Shown one piece after another: positions 1-7,066 of a DNA stretch of 7,764 bases. Position 1 is the first letter of the stretch, and each line of letters starts with the position of its first letter. Where the stretch lies: contig CAYQLB010000033.1 in NCBI GenBank assembly GCA_964418415.1, forward strand, positions 1 to 7,764, written 5' to 3'. Position numbers and translations under genes: made by a program. The notes below the pieces were generated by a model that saw only the letters and a program-made list of their open reading frames with translations, made no database searches and was not told the origin of the DNA. This DNA comes from CAJBLF01 sp964418415 (GTDB taxonomy: Bacteria > Patescibacteriota > Gracilibacteria > Absconditabacterales > Absconditicoccaceae).

Positions 1-205
1 ATTACGATTTCTTTTCCTCGTGCTACTGAGATATTTCACTTCACACGGTTGTGGTTCTTTGACATCCTGGTATACAGGATAGGTTGCCCCATTCGGAGAT
101 CTCCGGTTACAAGCGGGTATTGGCACCTCACCGAAGCTTTTCGCAGCCAATCACGTCCTTCATCCACCTTTTTACCCAAGGCATTCATTCTTAGCCTTTA
201 AAAAG
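1..205 (-). rRNA. rrl: 23S ribosomal RNA, 5' end (partial, runs off window)
   Basis: The reverse strand carries the conserved 5' part of large-subunit rRNA in the correct order: ATGCCTTGG, GGATGAAGGACGTG, CCGAATGGGG, and then a GTGAAATATCTCAGTA block followed by GAGGAAAAGAAAT. These match bacterial 23S domain I (E. coli about 25-240). The 5' boundary near 205 is estimated by alignment to memory of the E. coli 5' end; the terminal 25 bases look slightly shortened, so it could lie anywhere in about 200-212. Only about 200 of roughly 2,900 bases are in the window. No 16S or spacer tRNA lies upstream, and the neighbouring genes point the other way, so this 23S is probably expressed from its own promoter. 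Identification is firm; the exact end is not. Confidence 0.94.
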
Positions 206-243
206 ATTTATTGTTTTCTTTATAAACGTAATATACTATACTA
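206..243 (-). promoter_or_regulatory. Presumed 23S rRNA promoter/leader zone (AT-rich)
   Basis: A 23S gene with no 16S upstream needs its own promoter, and this AT-rich stretch directly in front of it holds overlapping TATAGT / TATATT hexamers on the reverse strand (about 228-243). No convincing -35 hexamer at 16-18 bases could be fixed; GTGACG and TTAACA are candidates with poor partners. On the forward strand the same stretch has tandem TATACT hexamers (232-242), so a divergent promoter is equally possible. This is inference from position and base composition. Confidence 0.3.
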
Positions 244-265
244 TTGTTAAATACCACATCATCGT

Positions 266-296
266 CACGCTTTTTTTTGTGTAAAAAAAATTCGTG
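266..296. repeat. Perfect T8/A8 hairpin upstream of the 23S gene
   Basis: CACG (266-269) and CGTG (293-296) flank a run of eight T (271-278), a GTGT loop (279-282) and a run of eight A (283-290). Together they make a 4 + 8 bp stem with a small internal loop (C opposite TT). It can form on either strand. It is not a normal intrinsic terminator because the T run is inside the stem. It could be an rRNA leader hairpin, an upstream element of the 23S promoter, or a DNA cruciform/bent-DNA site. The dyad is seen directly; the role is unknown. Confidence 0.6.
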
Positions 297-375
297 CGGA
301 GTTCTTTATAGGAAAATATGCAGTCATTGCAAGACTTTTTTATACTTTTTTATTGATATTTTTAGTATAGGTGAA

Positions 376-648
376 ATGTATCCAAACTCACGAAAACGTA
401 CCACGGGTACAAAGATTTCACAAAAAAAGTCAATCCAATATATTCAGAAAGAAAAGGGATTTTTGAAAAACAACGCGAGAGTGATCAGCATTATGTTATG
501 AATATTAGGTATTGCATGCAGAAAAAAATGCTCAACGAGACAGTGTCCATATCTGTCAATAATGATGTTTTTTGATATATCAATGTATTTCGGAAAATTG
601 ACAAAAAGAGATATTTTGAGTATACTTATAGTAGCTTTTATGTTATAA
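376..648 (+). CDS. Doubtful small ORF, 90 aa with UGA read as Gly
   Basis: From ATG 376, preceded by a weak AGGTGA, the frame runs to TAA 646-648 with one in-frame TGA (499). The N-terminus is strongly basic (MYPNSRKR, later KKSIQYIQKEK), followed by a hydrophobic ISIMLGILGIA segment at about residues 37-47. After a run of seven A (522-528) the codon pattern looks less convincing. A -1 shift at this A AAA AAA heptamer would open another frame starting MLNETVSISVN and ending at TAG 687-689, overlapping the start of the next gene. Its 3' part also contains the strong promoter of that gene (598-626), which argues against the full ORF. No family is recognised. It may be a small membrane protein, a decayed gene or a chance ORF. 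Confidence 0.28.
598..626 (+). promoter_or_regulatory. Near-consensus sigma-70-type promoter for the secreted protein gene
   Basis: TTGACA (598-603) and TATACT (621-626) are separated by exactly 17 bases. That is a perfect -35 and a one-mismatch -10. Transcription should start around 632-634, giving a leader of about 23 bases before ATG 656. The leader has no Shine-Dalgarno sequence. It is the best promoter-like signal in the window. Confidence 0.78.
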
Positions 649-655
649 GTATAAA

Positions 656-2152
656 ATGCACAAAAAGCTGGTTATTACCTTATGAATAGTCTTAGGAGCA
701 ATTTACGCTATCAGTCAAGCGAACGTTGTTCTCAATTTTCCTGATATCAATCTCTATTCTTTAGAAAATAAATTTTCTCTGGTACATTTCATGGCACCAG
801 GCAACGACTTCGTAGGAAGTATTTTTCGATTACCATCCACATCGATAACAGGAATAAATATTTCAATAAACAGTGGTGCCGAAATAAAAACAGGGTGCAC
901 AAAACAATTGAGGGGATTATATTTTAATTCACAAAGAGGTAAAAGAATACGACCGTTAGATCAAGAAACACTCACACTTCTGGGATATAGCGATATAGAG
1001 ATAGAATGAGGGTTGTATACAACATGTGAAAATACAAGTCCATACAATATTTTTTGAGCTATCACCTATACGTGGTCAGGTACAACAAAATCATATCTCG
1101 TCGCAGGAACAAAATATCACTATCAACAAAACGAGATAGATCCGCATTTTGCAAAAAGTTTTCAATATTTCGATAATAAGATTCCTATAGGATATATCTA
1201 TGACAGTAATGGCGGTATATGATTTGTAGGAGGAAAACTTTCAGGACACCAATCATTGATAACATACCTCAACAGTGGTGGTTCTATCAATAGTGGATTC
1301 ACTTATTCATGAAGTCTCATCACCTCAAATACTTGATGACGAAGCGCAGAATTTTCATGAGAGAATAACGCGATGGAAACCATGCGAAGACTTATCATAG
1401 AGGGAAGTGTAGGGCTCTCCAAATCAATGGACGCAAAAGAGAGAATATCTTTGTTAGGAAACTTTCAGAATAAGACGGTCATCTATAACGGCAGTGATAT
1501 CAATTCATCAACGGTAATCAATTTTGCAAAGCAAAAAGCTCAAGAGCTCTGCCAAGGAAAACAAAAAAACATACTACCATTATCAATGAATACTGAAAAT
1601 GTAGCGTGTTATGAAAATACAGATCTCACGATAAATCTTGCAAGTAATGAATATGCAAACAAAACGATCATCATAAAAAACGGAAACGTACATTTACAAA
1701 ATAGTATGACAGAAAATTCATCAGCGATAGATCTCTTTATCGATAAATGAATACTCTATCTGCCTGAAACTTTCACCTTCCAAACATTCAACAACGAAGG
1801 ATTTCCTAACCCCCTATGAACTATTCAATGACTCTATCTCAAAGGAAATTTCGTTATCAATGGACTAATGATCGGAAGCGGAAACACTACATTCGAACAC
1901 AAACTTCACCTTCAAGGAAAAACTACATTTCTCAATACACCACTTCAAGCAAACGTAGGAAGAACAGATCAAATAAATACTTTGCTTGGAACAGGATATG
2001 CACATTTTATCAATCTACAAAATATTTTTACACGAACATGCAAATTGGATGGTACAGCAAACGACGACACATCATGTGGGTGAGATTCGATCATAGCAAG
2101 CACACCTATAGTAATTCTTAACGGAAATTATCCATCAAATATTCTTCAATAA
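656..2152 (+). CDS. Secreted protein of unknown function, 498 aa (code 25)
   Basis: One frame runs from ATG 656 to TAA 2150-2152 when TGA is Gly. In-frame TGAs are at 683, 1007, 1055, 1220, 1310, 1334, 1337, 1358, 1748, 1817, 1829 and 2081. The start is supported by the promoter at 598-626 and by a typical signal peptide at residues 1-22 (MHKKLVITLGIVLGAIYA, then ISQA), with likely cleavage after one of the Ala residues. The mature part is rich in Gly, Asn, Ser and Thr. From about residue 320 it has alternating beta-type strands, such as TINLASN, IIIKNGNVHL, GLYLKGNFVINGLMIGSG and KLHLQGKTTFLN, which suggests a beta-solenoid or other all-beta surface fold. Six cysteines occur in nearby pairs (81/124, 299/318, 462/474), consistent with disulphides outside the membrane. 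No catalytic motif, LPXTG-like anchor or second membrane segment was seen. It is monocistronic and convergent with the penicillin-binding protein gene. No family is recognised; a cell-surface or adhesion role is inference. Confidence 0.87.
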
Positions 2153-2167
2153 ATAATTTCACATAAT

Positions 2168-2254
2168 AAAAAAATCCCCCTGCTAAAACGAGCTGTTACG
2201 CACTCATTATGTGAATGGCTGCTTCCAAGCCAACACGCTCTAGGTCATCGGGGG
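2168..2254 (-). ncRNA. Stand-alone RNA element mimicking the 23S GTPase-associated centre
   Basis: Read on the reverse strand, 2235-2216 is UGUUGGCUUGGAAGCAGCCA, matching E. coli 23S 1058-1077 in 19 of 20 positions. 2205-2190 is GAGUGCGUAACAGCUC, matching helix 44 (1087-1102; many bacteria have GAGUGCGUAAYAGCUC). Both hairpins of the L11/EF-G binding domain can therefore form. The outer part is not rRNA-like. GAGC (2240-2237) pairs with GCUC (2193-2190), a CUA/UAG stem follows, and five C (2254-2250) pair with five G (2180-2176), followed at once by A and seven U (2174-2168), as in an intrinsic terminator. This looks like a self-contained folding and termination unit of about 87 nt. Rival readings are a decayed fragment of a 23S copy, or an elaborate terminator. 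It is not SRP RNA despite the shared GGAAGCAGCCA. The similarity is seen directly; expression and function are inferred. Confidence 0.62.
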
Positions 2255-2304
2255 TATTCGAAAAACGAATAGCATACATATACAAAAGCATCAAAAAAAA
2301 TCAA
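2255..2304 (-). promoter_or_regulatory. Possible promoter and 5' hairpin of the rRNA-mimic RNA
   Basis: On the reverse strand, TTGATT (2304-2299) is followed after 16 bases by TATATG (2282-2277). TTGATG (2294-2289) is followed after 17 bases by TATTCG preceded by TGC (2271-2266), an extended -10 type. A short hairpin, TATTCG-AAAAA-CGAATA on the forward strand (2255-2271), sits just before the C5 run. Either promoter would give a transcript of about 90-105 nt ending at the U7 run. The hexamers are imperfect and lie in A/T-rich DNA, so this is tentative. Confidence 0.35.
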
Positions 2305-2310
2305 TAGAAG

Positions 2311-2338
2311 AAAAGAGGGACAAATGCCCCCTTTTTTT
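2311..2338. terminator. Bidirectional intrinsic terminator between convergent genes
   Basis: AAAAGAGGG (2311-2319) pairs with CCCCCTTTT (2327-2335), with one A/C mismatch and a 7-base loop. T7 (2332-2338) follows on the forward strand; on the reverse strand the stem is followed by a T-rich TCTTTTCTTC. It lies 20 bases beyond the stop of the penicillin-binding protein gene, so it probably ends that mRNA and also the forward transcript of the secreted protein gene. It also insulates the rRNA-mimic element from the penicillin-binding protein mRNA. Confidence 0.72.
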
Positions 2339-2357
2339 AGAAATTAAAAAATAAAAA

Positions 2358-5300
2358 TTATTTCAAATACGTAGTCAAATCAATCGTCTGATTCAATTGA
2401 TTACCAGCGGGATCAGCAGCAGTTACCACAACAGGACCGAGCACATCAATTTGAAAGTCCGCAGTAGCGACACTATTTTTAAATTCATATAATTGCGTTC
2501 AATTTCTAGTCACTTTTCCACTAACTACTGCAGTCACATCCTTCAAGGGAAGAATAACAGAATAGGTACCATCAGCATTTTTAGTAACTCTGAGATTATT
2601 AGTATCAATAGTAGGAGCCGATGTATCTGCAACAGGAGGAGTTGGAGTTTCAGGAGCAGCATTAAAATTAAGCGTTACTGGTATACTCGCACTATTGGAG
2701 AAGCCAGCGAAATCAAAAGCTACGATATCAAGAGTATATTCGTTATTTTTAAATCCTGTTCCAGTAACAGTAACTTGTTTGGTATCAGTAACCGTCTTAG
2801 TATTTCCTGAAGGATATTGGAATACAGCTACTTGTTGTTTATTGAGCATCACGATAACTCTTCTGATGTTTTTTGGTGCAGTGATAGTGTATGATACAGT
2901 AAATGGTGAACCGATAGTAGCATTAGCATTTGGGGTACTTACATTGACTTTGATATTAGTATCTGGTTTCTCTGCAGTATCAGGACACATTTGAGTTGGC
3001 ATTTCTACAAAGATATTGATATAGTTATAAAATACCCTTCCACTAGAGAAAGCGCTTCAGGTAACCGAAACACCTCAGGACATAAACGCTGTAGATTGTT
3101 TCCGTCGATCAGTGATCTCTTGAAGATCCATACCGTTTGGCATAAAGGTAGTCGGTTTGATGAGATAGCCGTTTTTTAGATTATCACCAAAGGTATAAGG
3201 ACTGACTGCACCGTTACATGCAGCATCGTAGGTGATAGGAGTCGCTCAATCATCTTCCATAAGGCCTGGAGAATTTTTATATTTCACACTACTTACGACA
3301 AATTCAGAAGGGGTATTTGGTCCTGCTGCTTTACCAGAAATTTTGGAAAGAGAAACTCCCATAAGATCGACCTCAGGGATATCTCCATTGGTGATATAAT
3401 TGTTGGTTTTTAGCCGTGAAAATACTTTTTTAACCGGATTAGCATGGATAGTTCCTCAAAATGCATTAACATTCATTGGTGTACCATCAGCATTTCCCGC
3501 TCGGAACATCATTACTTTGTCAGGAGTATATGCTGCCAATCGACCATCTCTCGCACGATTTCCTCTATCAGTTTTAGCATTGGACGTTCATGTCTTGAGT
3601 GCATATTTGAGTCATGAGACCGTGAATTTATTTTCCCAGCCAGGAATCCTATTTGCAGGATCAGAAAGTACTTTCCAAATCAAAGAAACAAGACCTGGTT
3701 TAATAACTTCATCCTGAAGATGTTCACCTGTTTTTTGATAGAGAAGAGAACCATCTCTTGCTCTTATTTCAAGAATAGGATCTATGATAGCAGGTTTCGA
3801 AGTAGTAAGATGAGCATAAGCATTAGCAAATTCAAGCATGGTTACTTCTGCAGCTCCCAGAGCTAATGGATATCCATATTCTCGATTATCGTTGATAGAA
3901 GTTAATCCAAGTTTTTTAAGAAACGGTTTCACGGTTGGTTCTCATCAGAGTGCAAGGAAAGTCTTTGCAGCAGGAATATTTCTACTATGTCCAAGAGCAT
4001 ACTTCATAGGAAGTATTCCTTCGAATTTATTATCAGCGTTGTTTGGCTGATCAGCACCCACTTTGAATGGAATATCGTAGATAGGTGTATCTATAGTGAG
4101 AGGAAGCTTCTCCAATGCTAAAGCGTATACGAGAGGTTTGATCGAAGAACCTGTCTGTCTTGGTCTTCTCACCATATCGTTTTGTCCTTTGATTGTTTCA
4201 TTGAAATAATCGATAGATCCTACATAGGCAAGGACATCTCCATTTTTTGTGTCCATATAAAGCATTGCACTATTATTTGCTCCATTGTCTTGAAGAATAG
4301 CGCTATTATCACGAAGTGCTTGTTCTGCAACTTCTTGGATTTTGAGATCTAAGGTTGTTTTAACGGTAAATCCTCATTTGGTGATTGTTCAGGTGCCATA
4401 TTCTTCTTCAAGTCTTTCTATAATCCATTGAACGAAATGTGGTGCTTTGATAGGGAAGCTATTTTTTTGGAATTGGAGAGTAATACCGCCTATGATAGCA
4501 TTTTTAAATTCCTGATCTGTGATATGACCATCTTCGTACATTCTATTGAGTGCTAAGTCCTTTCTTCCATTTTTGTATTGGACATCAAGGTTTGCGCCCC
4601 CGACATTGATAGTAAAAGATCATATCCCATCAATAAATTTGATAGCGGCGTTGTTATTTTTTTTATTGGAGAAATCTGCTCTAGCAAGAATATCGGTGAA
4701 TTTTTGGATAACAGTTGTCTGAACATCACCAGAGAAAAGTACAGGATTACCATATGAATCTTTGACGATAAATTCACCTACCACAAGATCTCTGTTTCTA
4801 TAAGGATTATACATAGTAGGACCTTTAGGGATAGATGCAAGAATAGAAGATTCTAAGATAGAGAGTCCTGTCGCCGATTTACCGAAATAGGTCATAGCAG
4901 CAGCTTCGATTCCATAGGCATTATTTCAGAATGAAATATAATTGAGATAGAGTTCAAGTGTTTTGGCTTTCATCTCTTTGCGAAGTTCTGATGCAGAAAG
5001 ACCTGGTTGTTCTTTGCGAATAACTTTTTCCAAGACGCCACTTAATTTACTTGTTAGGAGAATTTCTTTGATCTTTCTGACGATAGTTCTATCTTTGGTA
5101 AGTAAGAGATTTCTGACAAGCTGTTGAGGAATGGTAGAAGCTCCTTGGATTCTTGATCCAGGACTTACAAGTGCTTTGACAGCTGCTCTGACCATACCCA
5201 TGGTATCCAAACCATTGTGTTCTCGATAACGTTGATCCTCAAGAGAAACAATAGCATTGATCATATGTTGAGAAATACCAGAAAAATCAACATATTGTCT

Positions 5301-5582
5301 ATTTTCTTCAAAGACTCTATAGAGGATTTCACCATTTCTATCTTGGATAATCGTAGCTTCACTAAAAACCATATCCTTGATTTGGGTAACATCCGGCATA
5401 TCTACAAGAACATTTTTGGTAAGTCGAAACCCTATGACTACTACAAAAAAAAGAAAAACAGAAAGTAATCGAAAGGTAATTTTTTTCTTCTTGTTTTTAC
5501 CACCAGAGGAAACATATCATGAAGAGCTGTAAGAACCATTGAAACTAGGTGAATACAACCTTTTTTGATTGAAATAACTCAT
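2358..5582 (-). CDS. Class A penicillin-binding protein (PBP1A-like), 1074 aa, code 25
   Basis: This bifunctional peptidoglycan synthase polymerises lipid II (glycosyltransferase family 51) and cross-links stem peptides (transpeptidase) outside the cytoplasmic membrane. With TGA as Gly, one frame runs from ATG 5582 to TAA 2358-2360. Residues 1-34 form a Ser/Tyr/Lys-rich cytoplasmic tail and about 35-56 one membrane helix. GT51 motifs follow: EDQRYREHNG with catalytic Glu115, GASTIPQQL (about 147-155), RKIKE and ELYLNYISFGNNAYG. Transpeptidase motifs are SSIK (Ser479, Lys482), SRN (533-535) and KTG (663-665), whose Gly is TGA. A region rich in beta strands follows. From about 860 there is a Pro/Thr linker and two Ig-like beta domains (roughly 870-975 and 985-1074), beyond the usual family length. 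In-frame TGAs: 5517, 4926, 4620, 4389, 4374, 3945, 3942, 3612, 3588, 3456, 3246, 3075, 3057, 2499. There is no Shine-Dalgarno sequence. All catalytic residues are present, so it is probably active. Confidence 0.96.
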
Positions 5583-5598
5583 ACAAATATATGATGAA

Positions 5599-5632
5599 TA
5601 TAAAAAGAAATCTACTATCCTAAGACAGTAGA
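5599..5632 (-). terminator. Intrinsic terminator after the LysM-CHAP gene
   Basis: On the reverse strand a 9-bp stem (5632-5624 with 5619-5611, one G-U pair, 4-base loop) is followed by TTTCTTTTTATA (5610-5599). It lies about 70 bases after the TAG of the LysM-CHAP gene and ends 17 bases before the ATG of the penicillin-binding protein. The two cell-wall genes are therefore probably not a simple read-through operon. The second gene needs its own start, incomplete termination, or regulation at this hairpin. Confidence 0.75.
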
Positions 5633-5703
5633 CCCCTTATAGAAATATATGATTGATTTTCAATACCTAAACTAAACAGCAGCTTCAAGGTTTAAGCTTT
5701 AAA

Positions 5704-6786
5704 CTACTTTCAATAAATATAACAGCTGATCTTACTATTGTTTGTATTTTCTCGACGTTCCGTGACGATAAACTTTCCTAGGTAGTTCATATCTCTAATA
5801 ATCATTTTACCATCATCAGGATAATAATTGATAACCTTTCCTACGTGACCAGCACTAGATCTCAACTTGCTGTAAACGATAACAGCTCCAACAGCTGGTT
5901 TGTTTCCAACTCTAAATCCTGCTTTTTTGGCATTAGCACACCGATTTCTTGCATCACCTCCAAATGGTCTCTCTTGTTTGGTCTCATCTATATATGGGAA
6001 GATATTAGGACTGATGATAGCAGCATACCATGTACAATATCCTGCATAGAATCCATTGCTGATTTTTTTGGTATAGGTCCATTTAGAGATAATAGTACTT
6101 TTTTCTGTTGGTGCATCTCCTTCATCATCAGCGATATAGGTGGTAGTTTTTTTGGTTGTTTTGATACTAGGTTTACCTGACTTATTAATAGTAGGTCTAT
6201 AGGCAACCGTAGATTTAGGAATAATCTCTGGTTTCGGTTTCTCTAGTAATCAAAGTTCGTATGCTTTGTCTTTGCTAATATTGATATAAATTTCTTGTCA
6301 CGGTTGAAAAATCTCCGTTTCGTCCTGGATATAATTCAAGGTCATCAAATCTTGGAGATTCAGTCCATACTTATTAGCAAAAACGACAACATTTGTTTTG
6401 CCTTTGAGCGCATAAAGGATACCATCTACATTATTGGAAATCTTCAATATTTGACCTGGCTCTAGTTCATCCTTTTTGAGATTATTTTCTGTCTGTATAC
6501 TAGAAACAGTCGTTCCAAAAACGCCTGCAATCTTAAGTAATGTATCTCATTCTTGGACCGTATATCCGATGATACCGTTATTGTTGGTATCTACATCGAT
6601 ATTGATATTGTCCAGATTGATTTCGTAAGAAATACCATCATCACCTTGGATAAAACTCGAATTGATAGCCAACTCTTCCTGATTGTTTTCAAACAAATCA
6701 GCATTGGCGATCACAAAGATGAAAAATACGATGAAAAACAATGATAGCACAAACTTGAAATAGTTCACGCGATTGAATTTAATCAT
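5704..6786 (-). CDS. Exported cell-wall protein, two LysM repeats plus CHAP domain, 360 aa (code 25)
   Basis: Predicted peptidoglycan-binding amidase/endopeptidase acting in the cell envelope. One frame runs from ATG 6786 to TAG 5704-5706 with TGA as Gly at 6547, 6298, 6250 and 5710. Residues about 10-29 form a very hydrophobic signal or anchor segment (FVLSLFFIVFFIFVIANA). LysM1 spans about 74-116 (GYTVQEGDTL to PGQILKI) and LysM2 about 124-168 (ending PGQEIYI). The Gly of EGDTL in LysM1 (Gly80) and of PGQ in LysM2 (Gly163) are TGA. A Lys/Thr-rich linker (182-230) leads to a CHAP domain with GYCTWYA (Cys251, presumed nucleophile), GHVGKV (His314) and MNYLG (Asn334, possible third residue). 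It starts 19 bases after the 3' end of tRNA-Ser, so it is probably co-transcribed with it, and precedes the penicillin-binding protein gene. There is no Shine-Dalgarno sequence. Partner or substrate cannot be told; it may serve daughter-cell separation or attack on a host or neighbour wall. Confidence 0.92.
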
Positions 6787-6805
6787 ACAAAGTTCAAGTG
6801 ATAAA

Positions 6806-6895
6806 TGGCGGAGAGAGTGGGATTTGAACCCACGGATCGGTTGCCCGATCGGCTGCTTTCAAGGCAGCTGCATTCAACCACTCTGCCATCTCTCC
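6806..6895 (-). tRNA. tRNA-Ser, anticodon UGA
   Basis: The reverse strand folds as a type II tRNA of 90 nt including an encoded CCA. The acceptor GGAGAGA pairs with TCTCTCC, with discriminator G. The anticodon stem-loop GCTGC-CTTGAAA-GCAGC gives anticodon TGA (UGA), reading UCA/UCN serine codons. The long variable arm CCGATCGGGCAACCGATCC-type hairpin is typical of tRNA-Ser, and the T arm contains GTGGGTTCAAATCCCAC. It should not be confused with the tRNA-Gly (anticodon UCA) that reads UGA in code 25 organisms; that one is not in this window. Confidence 0.97.
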
Positions 6896-6949
6896 ACAAG
6901 AGGTATAAGTAATGGATTTCTTACGTGGTTGAATACGTTACAATGGAAG

Positions 6950-6977
6950 CTTATAGATATTTGCTCTTCTTTTTCAA
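6950..6977 (-). promoter_or_regulatory. Candidate promoter of the tRNA-Ser / LysM-CHAP unit
   Basis: On the reverse strand TTGAAA (6977-6972) and TATAAG (6955-6950) are 16 bases apart, placing a start about 48 bases before the tRNA. It competes with the extended -10 at 7010-7018. Confidence 0.4.
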
Positions 6978-7009
6978 GGGAATGAACATACTATACATTT
7001 ATGGGTTTT

Positions 7010-7018
7010 ATTATACCA
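7010..7018 (-). promoter_or_regulatory. Extended -10 promoter element TGGTATAAT
   Basis: The reverse strand reads TGGTATAAT, a perfect TATAAT preceded by TG at the extended -10 position. No good -35 is seen (CAATGT at 17 bases). It would drive a transcript through tRNA-Ser and the LysM-CHAP gene with a leader of roughly 105 bases. The rest of 6896-7066, between tRNA-Ser and the def leader hairpin, is A/T-rich and holds no gene that can be supported. Confidence 0.45.
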
Positions 7019-7066
7019 TAATCCACGAAAAAACATTGAATTCACAATAACATTAACTATTGATAA

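Noticed and set aside
244..375. Upstream TTG start for the small ORF
   Set aside because: The added residues lie across the T8/A8 hairpin and the 23S promoter zone and look non-coding.
2190..2240. SRP (4.5S) RNA, because of the shared GGAAGCAGCCA
   Set aside because: The 5' partner strand GGUCAGG with its symmetric loop is absent, and the second hairpin matches 23S helix 44. The decamer GAAGCAGCCA is known to be shared by 4.5S and 23S RNA.
2493..3179. Forward-strand ORFs over the 3' half of the PBP gene
   Set aside because: They are shadows of the reverse-strand PBP frame, with no start signals or recognisable domains.
4553..4777. Reverse-strand ORF in a second frame inside the PBP gene
   Set aside because: Out of frame with the motif-bearing PBP reading frame that covers the same bases.
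5652..5717. Short inverted repeats (ATTGA/TCAAT; an AAGCTT-centred near-palindrome) after the LysM-CHAP gene
   Set aside because: Stems of 5-6 A/T-rich pairs are expected by chance and have no T run.
656..6786. UGA = tryptophan (code 4), or multiple pseudogenes
   Set aside because: TGA falls on conserved glycines (KTG, LysM EGDTL and PGQ), while TGG is used for conserved Trp. All catalytic residues are intact and only TGA, never TAA or TAG, interrupts.
6806..6895. Reading this tRNA as the UGA-decoding suppressor
   Set aside because: UGA here is the anticodon, which reads UCA serine codons. The long variable arm confirms tRNA-Ser.
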